From Ruminococcus sp. JC304 (GTDB lineage: Bacteria > Bacillota > Clostridia > Lachnospirales > Lachnospiraceae): a stretch of 64,000 nucleotides of DNA. The notes under the pieces are model-generated. The model ran no database searches, was not told the DNA's origin, and was given only the letters and a program-made list of their open reading frames with translations. The DNA lies in assembly GCA_000285855.2 (NCBI GenBank), contig HE978651.1, forward strand, positions 174,036-238,035, in the 5' to 3' direction. Positions 8,938 to 17,976 of this stretch are shown here, one piece after another. Position 1 is the first letter of the stretch; each line of letters begins with the position of its first letter. The position numbers and the translations under genes are program-made.

Positions 8938-9192
8938 TTGAAAGATTATATCGAAGAAAGGGCAGTGGAAATCGCCGGTTATATCATTGAGACAAATGCA
9001 ACGGTACGTCAGGCAGCGAAGAAATTTGGGATCAGTAAGAGCACAACACACAAGGACTGTACAGAACGTCTTAGTCAGATTAATCCAGGCCTTGCAGCGG
9101 CAGTTCGCCAGGTGCTGGATGTGAACAAGCAGGAAAGGCATATTCGTGGGGGTCTGGCTACCAGGGAGAAATATTTGCACCAGCAGAATTAA
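8938..9192 (+). CDS. spoIIID: Sporulation transcription factor SpoIIID
   Basis: An 84-residue mother-cell DNA-binding regulator. In sporulating Firmicutes it switches the programme from sigma-E to sigma-K genes. The sequence closely follows the family: KDYIEERAVEIAGYIIET, then the helix-turn-helix TVRQAAKKFGISKSTTHKD, then ERLSQINPGLA and RHIRGGLATREKY. The TTG at 8938 fits the GAGGGG site at 8925-8930 with normal spacing; an upstream TTG at 8923 has no site. The gene marks the host as a spore former. Its ribosome site lies inside a perfect hairpin. Confidence 0.95.
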   Translation: MKDYIEERAVEIAGYIIETNATVRQAAKKFGISKSTTHKDCTERLSQINPGLAAAVRQVLDVNKQERHIRGGLATREKYLHQQN

Positions 9193-9266
9193 ATACTGCA
9201 AAAATAAAAAAACGGGATATAATAAGGATACGAAATGATAAGGATTATGAAAGCGAGGAAAAGAGA

Positions 9267-10535
9267 ATGGCAGTAAAAATTTACCATGGAGATATTTTAT
9301 TTACTCCGGCAGCAGATCAGCTGTCAGTTTATGAGAATAGTTATATTATAGTAGAGGATGGAATGGTATCACAAATCTGTGAAAGGGTTCCGGAGGAGTA
9401 TAAAGGAGCAGAGGTTGTTGATTACGGTGATAAATTAATTATTCCTGCTTTTTCAGACCTCCATGTACATGGGGCACAGTATGTACAGCGTGGGATTGGA
9501 ATGGACTGTCTGCTTTCTGACTGGCTGAACCACTATACATTTCCGCAGGAATCACAGTTCAGGGATATGGATTATGCGAAAGAGAGCTATGATGCATTTG
9601 TAGATGACATGCTTCGTCACGGTACCTTTCATGCAAATGTTTTTGCTACGATCCATCGTGAGGCTACGGATTATCTCTTTGATAAAATGGAAGAGAAGGG
9701 AATGTATGGATATGTTGGAAAGGTAAATATGGATTGTAATTCACCGGAGTTTCTGATTGAGAAAACAGAGGATTCCTTGTTGGAAACAGAGAAATATCTG
9801 TCAGACCATGAAGGCAGCAAAAAGGTGAAAACAATTCTGGCACCACGTTTTGCTCCTACCTGCAGTGAACCTCTGATTCTTGGGCTTGGAAAACTGGCTG
9901 CAAAGTATCATTGCGGTGTGCACACACACCTGGTAGAGTCTATCTGGGAAGCGCAGGAGGCATTAAAGCTGTTTCCGGGATATGGCTCTGATGCGGAAAT
10001 TTATGAACGTGCAGGTTTGATGGATCATGGCCCATCCATCTTTGCCCATGTAATTTTCCCAACTGCAGAGGATAAACGGATTATGAAAAAACATGGAAGT
10101 TTGTCTGTGCATTGTCCGGATGCAACAGTAAACATTGTTGCAGGTATTATGCCGCTGCAGCAGATGGCGTCTGAAGGTCTGAAGATTGCCATGGGATCTG
10201 ATGTTGCGGGAGGACATGGAATTGCCATATACCGTCAGGTGGCAAGGGCAGTACAGCTGTCAAAGCTGAAAGAATTTTATGAGCCGGCTGAAAGTAAGAC
10301 CATTACAGTCACACAGGCTTTCTATCATGCAACCAAGGAAGCAGGAAGTGTGTTTGGAAAGGTTGGATCCTTTGAAAAGGGATATGCATTTAATGCTCTT
10401 GTAATTGACAATATGGAGGATCCCTGGTCTAAGATGACTGCCCAGGAGAAGCTGGAAAGATTTTGCTATATTGGAGATGACAGAAATATCAAAGCGAGAT
10501 ATATAGACGGAAAATTGTTGAAGCAGGAGTTCTAA
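9267..10535 (+). CDS. Amidohydrolase, probable guanine deaminase
   Basis: A 422-residue metal-dependent hydrolase. It has the first metal motif as SDLHVHGAQ, then HTHLVES, then HVIFPTAEDKRIM with SVHCPDATVN, and the terminal metal Asp in MGSDVAGGHG. These motifs and the length fit the guanine deaminase/chlorohydrolase branch of the amidohydrolase superfamily, which converts guanine to xanthine. Other cyclic amidines cannot be excluded. It starts after GAGGAAAAGAG. No purine transporter or xanthine enzyme is adjacent, so the role rests on the family only. Confidence 0.75.
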   Translation: MAVKIYHGDILFTPAADQLSVYENSYIIVEDGMVSQICERVPEEYKGAEVVDYGDKLIIPAFSDLHVHGAQYVQRGIGMDCLLSDWLNHYTFPQESQFRDMDYAKESYDAFVDDMLRHGTFHANVFATIHREATDYLFDKMEEKGMYGYVGKVNMDCNSPEFLIEKTEDSLLETEKYLSDHEGSKKVKTILAPRFAPTCSEPLILGLGKLAAKYHCGVHTHLVESIWEAQEALKLFPGYGSDAEIYERAGLMDHGPSIFAHVIFPTAEDKRIMKKHGSLSVHCPDATVNIVAGIMPLQQMASEGLKIAMGSDVAGGHGIAIYRQVARAVQLSKLKEFYEPAESKTITVTQAFYHATKEAGSVFGKVGSFEKGYAFNALVIDNMEDPWSKMTAQEKLERFCYIGDDRNIKARYIDGKLLKQEF

Positions 10536-10586
10536 CCTGTTATACTGCGATTATAGAGAAACCTCAGAGAGAAGGAGGAAATACAT

Positions 10587-11423
10587 ATGGCATTATTAGA
10601 GGTGAACTTTTTTTCCAAGGCACTGATGCGGCCGGTAACGATGAACGTGATCCTTCCGGCAGATAAAGTCTTTTTTGAAGAGGAGACAGAAGAAGATGAA
10701 AAACCTTTCAAAACGCTTTATCTTCTGCACGGTGTAATGGGAAATTATACAGACTGGGTGACAGGAACCTGTATTAAGCGTTGGGCAGAGGAGAAGAATC
10801 TGGCAGTAGTGATGCCCTCCGGTGCAAATATGTTTTATATGGATCATCCTGAAGTTAATGAAAATTACAGTGAATTTATAGGAAAAGAACTTGTAAAGAT
10901 CACACGAAGGATGTTCCCGTTATCTCATAAAAAAGAAGATACATTTATCGCTGGTTTATCCATGGGAGGATACGGTGCGATCCGAAATGGTCTGAAATAC
11001 CATGATACATTCGGATATATCGCAGGTCTTTCTTCTGCTATGATTCTGGAAAAAATGGACACAGCTGATGACAGTTCTCCTATGTTTTTCGAGAAGAAAA
11101 CATTCCTGGAAAGTGTTTTTGGAGATCTGTCCCAAATTCATGACTGTGAAATTAATCCGGAGTGGATTGCAAAGAAACTGAAAGAGGAAAAAGCTGAGTT
11201 TCCGAAAATGTATCTTGCCTGCGGGCTGGATGATCCGTTACTTCCTCCAAACCGCAAATTCAGGGACGCTATGAATGAACTGGGTGTGAATGTCACTTAT
11301 GAAGAAGGACCGGGAGCCCATGAATGGGATTTCTGGAATCGTTATATTAAGAAAGTCCTGGACTGGCTGCCACTGGATAAAGACAGCAAAGAAGGGATGA
11401 ACAGTGGTAATGTAGGATTATAA
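10587..11423 (+). CDS. Alpha/beta-hydrolase esterase (esterase D / tributyrin esterase type)
   Basis: A 278-residue cytoplasmic serine esterase. The nucleophile elbow is GLSMGGYGA, the acidic residue lies near LACGLDDPLLPPN, and the catalytic His is in GAHEWDFWN close to the C terminus. The N-terminal part (EVNFFSKALMRPVTMNVILP, LLHGVMGNYTDW) is typical of short-chain-ester hydrolases related to S-formylglutathione hydrolase. A strong AAGGAGG site precedes the ATG. A terminator follows directly, so it is the last gene of its unit. Confidence 0.85.
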   Translation: MALLEVNFFSKALMRPVTMNVILPADKVFFEEETEEDEKPFKTLYLLHGVMGNYTDWVTGTCIKRWAEEKNLAVVMPSGANMFYMDHPEVNENYSEFIGKELVKITRRMFPLSHKKEDTFIAGLSMGGYGAIRNGLKYHDTFGYIAGLSSAMILEKMDTADDSSPMFFEKKTFLESVFGDLSQIHDCEINPEWIAKKLKEEKAEFPKMYLACGLDDPLLPPNRKFRDAMNELGVNVTYEEGPGAHEWDFWNRYIKKVLDWLPLDKDSKEGMNSGNVGL

Positions 11424-11434
11424 ATAATTATATT

Positions 11435-11481
11435 AAAAGAAGCATCTGTGTGGGAGTGTTCCATGGAGATGTTTCTTTTTT
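11435..11481 (+). terminator. Terminator after the esterase gene
   Basis: AAAAGAAGCATCT and AGATGTTTCTTTTTT flank a loop of about 19 bases and give a stem of roughly 11 bp running into T6. It separates the esterase from nagB. Confidence 0.75.
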
Positions 11482-11539
11482 GTAATTGTGAATGTTATAA
11501 TAAAATCAGAAGAAAACTGGAACAAAAACAGTAAAAATG

Positions 11540-11568
11540 TTGAAAATATATGGTGTTCTATTTATAAT
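11540..11568 (+). promoter_or_regulatory. Sigma-A promoter of nagBA
   Basis: TTGAAA (11540-11545) and TATAAT (11563-11568) are separated by exactly 17 bases and lie 35 bases ahead of the nagB start. No clear GlcN6P-type operator was identified by eye. Confidence 0.7.
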
Positions 11569-11603
11569 GGAAATACACATATTGAAAGAGGAGGAAAATC
11601 GGT

Positions 11604-12347
11604 ATGATTATTTACGAAGGAAAGGATTATCAGGATGTAAGCAGAAAGGCGGCAAATATTATGTCTGCCCAGATTATTATGAAACCAAATGCAGTTCTCG
11701 GACTTGCAACAGGCTCTACACCGGTTGGCATGTATAAACAGCTGATCGAATGGTACAAAAAAGGGGACTTGGATTTCTCACAGATTACTTCAGTGAATCT
11801 TGATGAGTACAAAGGTCTTTCAGGAGATAATGACCAGAGCTATCGTTATTTTATGAATACGAATCTGTTTGACCATGTAAATATTGACAAGGCAAGAACC
11901 CATGTACCAAATGGACTGGAAGAAGACAGTGACAAAGCGTGTGCAGATTATAATGAAGTGATCCGCAGTGTGGGCGGTATTGACATGCAGCTTCTGGGAA
12001 TTGGTGGAAATGGACATATCGGATTCAATGAACCGGCAGATGCTTTTGAAAAAGAAACTCATTGTGTAGATCTTACAGAGAGTACGATCAAAGCAAACGC
12101 AAGGTTCTTTGCGAGCATGGATGAAGTGCCGAAACAGGCATATACAATGGGAATAAAAAATATTATGTCTGCAAAGAAAATTCTTTTGGTAGCAACTGGG
12201 GAAGCGAAGGCAGATGCACTTTATAAATCTTTCTATGGACCGGTTACACCAAATGTTCCTGCATCTATTCTGCAGCTGCATCCGGATGTGACAGTAGTGG
12301 CAGATGAGGCGGCATTAAGCCTGATTAGAGAAAAAGGACTTCTGTAA
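11604..12347 (+). CDS. nagB: Glucosamine-6-phosphate deaminase
   Basis: A 247-residue enzyme that converts glucosamine-6-phosphate to fructose-6-phosphate and ammonia. Family motifs are LGLATGSTPVGMYKQL (phosphate site), SVNLDEYKGL (catalytic Asp), GIGGNGHIGFNEPA (ring-opening region) and TMGIKNIMSAKKILLVATG. Start chosen after AGAGGAGGAAAA. It is shorter than the enterobacterial enzyme, as in other Firmicutes, and ends 25 bp before nagA. The two form a two-gene amino-sugar operon behind a consensus promoter. Confidence 0.95.
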   Translation: MIIYEGKDYQDVSRKAANIMSAQIIMKPNAVLGLATGSTPVGMYKQLIEWYKKGDLDFSQITSVNLDEYKGLSGDNDQSYRYFMNTNLFDHVNIDKARTHVPNGLEEDSDKACADYNEVIRSVGGIDMQLLGIGGNGHIGFNEPADAFEKETHCVDLTESTIKANARFFASMDEVPKQAYTMGIKNIMSAKKILLVATGEAKADALYKSFYGPVTPNVPASILQLHPDVTVVADEAALSLIREKGLL

Positions 12348-12372
12348 AATATACAGTAAAGGGTGTAGAAAA

Positions 12373-13476
12373 ATGATCATTAAAAACGGTAATGTATTTC
12401 AGGAAGATGGAAGCTATAAAGTAACAGATTTATATATAGAAAACGGCAGGCTTGTAGCTTCTGAGGAAGAAGTGACAGATAAAACAGAGCTGGATGCGTC
12501 CGGTTTGAAAGTACTGCCTGGTCTGGTTGATATTCACAGCCACGGTGCAGTGAGACATGATTTCTCAGATGCAGATGTGGATGGCCTGAAAGTTATTCTT
12601 CAGTATGAGAGATCACAGGGGGTAACTTCTTACTGTCCCACATCCATGACTCTTCCCAAAGAAGAACTTCTGAAAATCTTTCAGACGGCAAAGGATGTAG
12701 ATCAGGATGAGACCTGTGCCCGTATTGTTGGTATCAATATGGAAGGACCATTCCTTGATCCTGCAAAAAAAGGTGCACATGTAGAAGGATATATCCGCAA
12801 ACCGGATATTGAATTTTTCAGAGAGTGTAATGAAGCGGCAGGTGGACTGATCAAACTGGTAACTCTTGCTCCGAATATGGAAGGTGCAGAAGAATTTATC
12901 AGGGAACTGCATAATGAAACAGTTATTTCTATTGGACATACAGCAGCAGATTATGACTGTGCTGCACAGGCTATGAAGCAAGGGGCAGTTCATGTAACTC
13001 ATCTTTATAATGCTATGAATCCTATGGGACACAGAGAACCGGGAGTGATCGGTGCAGCAGCAGATAATGAAGACTGTATGGTAGAACTGATCGGTGACGG
13101 GATCCATATCCATCCGGCAACTGTAAGAAATACTTTTCGCCTTTTTGGAGACAGCAGAGTGATTCTGATCAGTGACTCTATGATGGCAACCGGTATGGAG
13201 AACGGTAAATATGAACTGGGTGGCCAGGAAGTAACTATGAAAGACAGAAAAGCTACTTTGGCAGACGGTACGATCGCAGGTTCTGCAACCTGTCTCTTTG
13301 ACTGTATGAAGAGTGTTATCTCCATGGGAGTTTCGGAAAGAGAAGCAATCCTTGCTGCAACTGCAAATCCGGCAAAGAGTATTGGAATTTTTGATGAAGT
13401 AGGTTCTCTTACTCCTGGAAAACGTGCGGATATTGTTCTGGCAGATGAAGAACTAAATATTGTAAAAGTGTTATAA
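12373..13476 (+). CDS. nagA: N-acetylglucosamine-6-phosphate deacetylase
   Basis: A 367-residue amidohydrolase that removes the acetyl group from GlcNAc-6-phosphate to feed NagB. Seen are PGLVDIHSHGAVRHDFSD (first metal motif), NMEGPFLDPAKKGAH (metal Glu), SIGHTAADY and VTHLYNAMNPMGHREPG (His ligands) and ISDSMMATGM (catalytic Asp). The C-terminal AATANPAKSIGIFDEVGSL is typical. It is the second gene of the nagBA unit; no PTS gene for GlcNAc is adjacent. Confidence 0.95.
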   Translation: MIIKNGNVFQEDGSYKVTDLYIENGRLVASEEEVTDKTELDASGLKVLPGLVDIHSHGAVRHDFSDADVDGLKVILQYERSQGVTSYCPTSMTLPKEELLKIFQTAKDVDQDETCARIVGINMEGPFLDPAKKGAHVEGYIRKPDIEFFRECNEAAGGLIKLVTLAPNMEGAEEFIRELHNETVISIGHTAADYDCAAQAMKQGAVHVTHLYNAMNPMGHREPGVIGAAADNEDCMVELIGDGIHIHPATVRNTFRLFGDSRVILISDSMMATGMENGKYELGGQEVTMKDRKATLADGTIAGSATCLFDCMKSVISMGVSEREAILAATANPAKSIGIFDEVGSLTPGKRADIVLADEELNIVKVL

Positions 13477-13485
13477 AAATAAATG

Positions 13486-13537
13486 ACAGGGGATATGGCA
13501 GAATTATTTTGAAAAAATAATCTGCTGTATCCCCTGT
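13486..13537 (+). terminator. Long hairpin after nagA
   Basis: ACAGGGGATATGGCAGA continues into ATTATTTT and pairs with AAAATAATCTGCTGTATCCCCTGT, with one bulge and a two-base mismatch. This gives a stem of more than 20 bp starting ten bases after the stop codon. The T run is inside the stem, so the mechanism may be 3' end protection as much as termination. Confidence 0.65.
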
Positions 13538-13673
13538 ATTAATATTCGAATTATTATCTAACTCGCCATGGGTTGTTACAGCGAATATCCCAGCAGTTAC
13601 ATATTGGAAAACAAGTGTCTATAGTATATAATTAGAAAACAGAAAGAATGTGAAATGAAAGGATAAAGGAAGA

Positions 13674-14405
13674 ATGAAATTATTGATAGTACGTCACGGA
13701 GACCCTGATTATACCATAGATTCTCTTACAGAGAAGGGATGGAGAGAGGCTGAGTTTCTCTCAGAGAGATTAACAAAACTGGAGATCAGAGACTTTTATG
13801 TTTCACCGTTGGGAAGGGCAAAGGATACTGCTTCTCCTACCCTGAAAAAGATGAACCGAACAGCCACAGAATGTGACTGGCTGCGAGAATTTGACGTACT
13901 GATCGATCGGCCGGATGTAACGGATAAGAAGATTATTCCCTGGGACTGGCTGCCGCAGGACTGGACAAGGGATGAGAGATTCTATCAGTATGATCACTGG
14001 TTTGAAAATGAAAGAATGCTGGCATCGGATCTGAAGGGGCATTATGATTATGTGACAGGAAAGCTCGATGAACTGCTTGCAAAGCACGGATATGTGAGGG
14101 ATGGGCATTGTTATAAAGTAGTAGAGAGTAATGAAGATACACTTGTATTTTTCTGTCATTTTGGACTGGAATGTGTGCTGCTCAGCCATTTGCTGAATAT
14201 ATCTCCGATGGTATTGTGGCATGGAGTATGTGCTGCCCCGAGTTCTGTAACAACCTTGAATACAGAAGAGCGGAGAGAGGGAATTGCAGCTTTCCGAATG
14301 AGTGCGTTTGGTGATATTTCACATTTGTATGTACATGATGAAGTGCCTGCGTTTGCAGCCAGATTCTGTGAAACCTATGGGAATACAGCAGAGCGGCATG
14401 ACTGA
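13674..14405 (+). CDS. Histidine phosphatase superfamily protein
   Basis: A 243-residue protein opening with LLIVRHGDPDY, the RHG phosphohistidine motif, and SPLGRAKDTA, the second arginine motif. A late FFCHFGLECVLLSHLL supplies the second catalytic His as CHFG. The substrate is unknown; the branch includes phosphoglycerate mutases, alpha-ribazole phosphatases and broad phosphatases, and the cobalamin context needed for CobC is absent. It lies directly upstream of the hydrolase and acyltransferase genes and could belong to that lipid/ester cluster. Confidence 0.85.
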   Translation: MKLLIVRHGDPDYTIDSLTEKGWREAEFLSERLTKLEIRDFYVSPLGRAKDTASPTLKKMNRTATECDWLREFDVLIDRPDVTDKKIIPWDWLPQDWTRDERFYQYDHWFENERMLASDLKGHYDYVTGKLDELLAKHGYVRDGHCYKVVESNEDTLVFFCHFGLECVLLSHLLNISPMVLWHGVCAAPSSVTTLNTEERREGIAAFRMSAFGDISHLYVHDEVPAFAARFCETYGNTAERHD

Positions 14406-14437
14406 TTCATTTGTACAGCAGAAAGGAAGATAAAGCA

Positions 14438-15418
14438 TTGATATCAAAGACAATGAAAACAATTCTCCATGCATTATCTGTCGGGAACATTGAGGTGGAA
14501 ATGTCCAGAAGACTGGCAGATCTTAAGCAACTGGATGCAACAAGGATTTTTCTGAAAAAAATGGATACAAAGGTATACAATGGAGAACATGTAGTTCCCA
14601 TACGCCTCTATTTTCCAACAGAGAATGCTATGAGTGCAGGAATTGAGGAGGGCAGTACTTTTCCGGTATTGTTGTTTTTTCATGGAGGCGGCTGGGTGAC
14701 GGAAAGCGTGGAAAATTATGACCGCGTCTGTTCCAGAATGGCACAGGCTACTGCTCATATTGTGGTATCAGTGGAATACAGGCTGGCGCCTGAACACAGA
14801 TTTCCGATACCGTTGGAGGATTGTTATGCTGCAACCAGGGCATTATATACGAATCAGCTGATCATAAATACAGATCCTGAGGAAATTACAATTGTAGGTG
14901 ATAGTGCAGGGGGAAATCTGGCAGCTGCAGTGTGTCTCATGGCAAGAGACCGGGGAGAGTTCATGCCCAGACGCCAGATTCTGATTTATCCGGCACTGGG
15001 AAACTGTTATACAGAGAAATCTCCCTTTAGATCTGTGCAGGAAAATGGCAGTGATTATCTTTTGACTGCTGTAAAAATGGAGGATTATCTTAATTTGTAT
15101 CAAAGTTCACCGTCAGATAGAAATAATCCATATTTTGCCCCAATTGTTGAAGAAAATCTTAAAAATCTGCCGGAAACCCTTATCCTTACAGCTGAATATG
15201 ACCCTCTTCGCGATGAGGGAGAGGCATATGGAAAGAAACTGCGGGAAGCAGGAAATCAGGTGGAAATCCGTAGAATAAGCGGTGCATTTCACGGATTTTT
15301 TGCGTTGGGATTTAAGTTTTTGCATGTGCAGGAAAGCTTTGGATATATTAATCAATTTCTGAACGCAAGCTATGAAAAAATTCTGCATCTGAGTATCAAT
15401 GATGAAAAGATAAAGTGA
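14438..15418 (+). CDS. HSL-family alpha/beta hydrolase (esterase/lipase)
   Basis: The likely start is TTG at 14438, eight bases after GGAAG; an earlier TTG at 14411 has no such site. This gives 326 residues. The oxyanion motif FFHGGGWV, the nucleophile elbow VGDSAGGNLAA, the Asp in TAEYDPLRDEGE and the His in SGAFHGFFALG form the complete hormone-sensitive-lipase triad. It ends 16 bp before a condensation-type acyltransferase gene, so the pair probably forms and cleaves esters of the same kind (inference). Confidence 0.88.
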   Translation: MISKTMKTILHALSVGNIEVEMSRRLADLKQLDATRIFLKKMDTKVYNGEHVVPIRLYFPTENAMSAGIEEGSTFPVLLFFHGGGWVTESVENYDRVCSRMAQATAHIVVSVEYRLAPEHRFPIPLEDCYAATRALYTNQLIINTDPEEITIVGDSAGGNLAAAVCLMARDRGEFMPRRQILIYPALGNCYTEKSPFRSVQENGSDYLLTAVKMEDYLNLYQSSPSDRNNPYFAPIVEENLKNLPETLILTAEYDPLRDEGEAYGKKLREAGNQVEIRRISGAFHGFFALGFKFLHVQESFGYINQFLNASYEKILHLSINDEKIK

Positions 15419-15434
15419 CCGGAAGGCGAAAAAT

Positions 15435-17255
15435 ATGAGAACAGAATATTCTAATTGGAGAAAACTGGATAATGCAGCTCTGGCATTTCCACTTGTAACA
15501 GGGGAAAATGATACAAGAGTTTTTCGTTTTTACTGTCAGCTGAAGGAGGAAGTAGACAGTGATATTCTTCAGCAGGCTTTGGACAGAACTATGGAGAAAT
15601 ATCCATTGTTTCAGGCAGTATTGCGAAAGGGTCTTTTCTGGTTTTATCTGGAGCACTGCGATATCAGAGCATTGGTAAAACCGGAGACAGAGCCGCCTTG
15701 CAGTCGTCTGTATATTCCAGACAAAAAATCCCTGCTGTTTCAGGTGAGCTATTATAAAGAACGAATTAATTTTGAAGTATTTCATGCGTTGACAGATGGC
15801 ACCGGGGCCATGCATTTTCTCCAGGAGCTTGTACAGAATTATCTTATTCTGGCCCATCCAAAGGAGAATTTTCCGGAGATAGGAAGGGATAAGAAAACAG
15901 GTCGCGGAAACATAGAGGAAGATAGCTTTTCCCAGTATTATTCCTCTGATATTCCAAAGAACAGGGAGAAGAAAAAAGCAGCTGTAAAGCTGAAGGGGGA
16001 GAAGCTGATCCATTCAGATATGCATATCTCGGAAGTGGTTCTTTCTGTAAAAGAGGTTCATCAGAAGGCTCGTTCCTACGGTGTGTCCATAACAGTGCTG
16101 CTTACAGCGGTGATGCTCTGTTCTATCCGTGAGGAGATCCCAAAGAACCAGCAGAAGCGTCCGGTGACACTGATGATACCTGTAAACCTGAGAAATTATT
16201 TTCCGTCTCAGTCCATGACAAATTTCTTTGGATGGATTGAGGTTGGTTATACTTTTTCTGATACAACAACCTTTGAAGAAGTATTGACGGATGTAAAGCG
16301 GCAGTTTGAACAGGAATTGGAAAAAGATAAAATAGCCATGCATATGAATGACTATGTAAGGATTGAGAAAAATATATTTGTCCGTGCCGTTCCTCTGGAA
16401 ATTAAGAAATATTTTCTGATGATCGGAGCGAATCTGGGAAGCAGAAGTATTACTGCTGTTTACTCTAATATTGGTATTATACGTCTTCCTGAGGAGTATA
16501 GAGAATATATCCGGCATTTTGGGATTTTTGCCAGTACTAATTCCCTGCAGATGTGTTCCTGTTCTTATGGAGATGAGATGGTGTTGGGATTTACTTCCAA
16601 AATACCGGATGACAGTATTCAGAGAAACTTCCGGAGAATGTTAAGTGAGGAGGAAATTCCCCACAGAGAGTTAAAGAAGGATTTTCCCGGCTGCGGCGAA
16701 CAGCAGAGACTGGAAAGAAAAGAAAATCAAAGGATTGTGCAGTCCTTTAGTTTTCTGTGTCTGGCAGTTGCTGTTATCTGCGGTATGATCAATATTATGA
16801 CAGCAGGAACACTGAACTGGTCCTGGTTTGCAGGTGCAGGATGTGCCTGCGCCTGGCTGGTTGTTATGGTAGCTTATTCCAAGAGAAGAAATATTTTGAA
16901 AAATGAAATCTGGCAGTTGCTGCTCATATCTGTGATTGCTATTTTGTGGGATCGGTTTACCGGATGGAGAGGCTGGTCTGTGGATTTTATTCTTCCATTT
17001 GGAGTTCTGTCGGTTCAGTTTTCTGTTCCGGTGATTGCAAGAGTAAACCGTCTGAAACGGGAAGAATATCTGTTCTATCTTGTGCAGGCATGTATTGCCG
17101 GATTAATTCCCATGATTCTGGCATGGACGGGAGTTGTGAAGTTTGTATACCCATCTGTGATCTGTGCAGGCATCAGCATTCTGACACTGGCAGCATTGTT
17201 TATTTTCTGCAAGAAGGATACCTTACGGGAATTTCATAAAAAGCTTAGGATGTAA
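15435..17255 (+). CDS. Condensation-fold acyltransferase with C-terminal membrane domain
   Basis: A 606-residue protein. The first ~420 residues look like the alcohol acetyltransferase/condensation superfamily: the HxxxDG-type active site reads FHALTDGTGAMHFLQEL near residue 117, and a second region VTLMIPVNLRNYFPSQSM with SNIGIIRLP matches the latch area. The last ~170 residues contain about five hydrophobic helices (for example IVQSFSFLCLAVAVICGMIN and LLLISVIAILWD), a membrane module of unknown function, perhaps DUF6320. The acyl donor and acceptor are unknown. The neighbouring hydrolase and phosphatase suggest a membrane-lipid or wax-like ester role (inference). Confidence 0.75.
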   Translation: MRTEYSNWRKLDNAALAFPLVTGENDTRVFRFYCQLKEEVDSDILQQALDRTMEKYPLFQAVLRKGLFWFYLEHCDIRALVKPETEPPCSRLYIPDKKSLLFQVSYYKERINFEVFHALTDGTGAMHFLQELVQNYLILAHPKENFPEIGRDKKTGRGNIEEDSFSQYYSSDIPKNREKKKAAVKLKGEKLIHSDMHISEVVLSVKEVHQKARSYGVSITVLLTAVMLCSIREEIPKNQQKRPVTLMIPVNLRNYFPSQSMTNFFGWIEVGYTFSDTTTFEEVLTDVKRQFEQELEKDKIAMHMNDYVRIEKNIFVRAVPLEIKKYFLMIGANLGSRSITAVYSNIGIIRLPEEYREYIRHFGIFASTNSLQMCSCSYGDEMVLGFTSKIPDDSIQRNFRRMLSEEEIPHRELKKDFPGCGEQQRLERKENQRIVQSFSFLCLAVAVICGMINIMTAGTLNWSWFAGAGCACAWLVVMVAYSKRRNILKNEIWQLLLISVIAILWDRFTGWRGWSVDFILPFGVLSVQFSVPVIARVNRLKREEYLFYLVQACIAGLIPMILAWTGVVKFVYPSVICAGISILTLAALFIFCKKDTLREFHKKLRM

Positions 17256-17291
17256 GAAAAATACAGGGAAGAAAATAGAGGTATAAAGGAT

Positions 17292-17870
17292 ATGTATCAT
17301 TCTGAATTTTATAAAAATGTGGTTGCAGTGACGAACCGTTCTCTGTGTGAACGTCCATTTTTGGAGCAGATAGAACGTGTCTGTGCCTGTCATCCAAAAG
17401 CATTGATCCTGAGGGAAAAGGATCTGCCAGAGGAAGAATATTTCCTTTTGGCAAAAGAGGTACTGGGAATCTGCAGACAATATCAGGTTTCCTGCATCCT
17501 TCATACTTATGTGGAAGCAGCCAGAAAACTGGGACATCCCTGTATCCATCTGCCATTATTTCTCCTTGAAAAATATCAGGGAAAGCTTGATGATTTTCAG
17601 AGAATAGGATGTTCTGTACATTCTGTGGAAGATGCTTTGAAGGCACAGCAGTTAGGGGCTACCTATGTCACAGCAGGACATATTTATACAACAAATTGTA
17701 AAAAAGGACTTCCGCCAAGAGGACTGGAGTTTCTGGGGGAGGTTTGTAATGCAGTGACAGTTCCGGTGTATGCAATAGGAGGAATTCATCCGGGGACAGA
17801 TCAGCTGTCTGAGGTTATGAGGCATGGTGCAGCAGGTGGCTGTATTATGTCAGATATAATGAAGCTATAA
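17292..17870 (+). CDS. thiE: Thiamine-phosphate synthase (ThiE/TenI family)
   Basis: A 192-residue TIM-barrel protein. ThiE joins the pyrimidine and thiazole phosphates into thiamine phosphate. Motifs seen: LILREKDLPEEEY (QLREK-like pyrophosphate region), GCSVHSVEDA, YVTAGHIYTTNCKKGLPPRG and PVYAIGGIHPG. TenI isomerases share much of this, so TenI is the alternative. It faces the thiC gene, with a shared terminator between them, which supports thiamine synthesis, although no riboswitch is seen ahead of thiE itself. Confidence 0.8.
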   Translation: MYHSEFYKNVVAVTNRSLCERPFLEQIERVCACHPKALILREKDLPEEEYFLLAKEVLGICRQYQVSCILHTYVEAARKLGHPCIHLPLFLLEKYQGKLDDFQRIGCSVHSVEDALKAQQLGATYVTAGHIYTTNCKKGLPPRGLEFLGEVCNAVTVPVYAIGGIHPGTDQLSEVMRHGAAGGCIMSDIMKL

Positions 17871-17873
17871 TAG

Positions 17874-17934
17874 AAAAGCCACATTTCACAGGGATTAACA
17901 AAAAATACAGTGCCTGTGAAAATGTGGCTTTTTA
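17874..17934. terminator. Bidirectional terminator between thiE and thiC
   Basis: AAAAGCCACATTT with CACAGG pairs with CCTGTG and AAATGTGGCTTTTT around a loop of about 20 bases. The stem has A and T runs on both sides, so it can end both converging transcripts. Confidence 0.8.
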
Positions 17935-17976
17935 TATTTATGTGATTATGATTTTCTGTTTGGATCTTTTAAGGGA

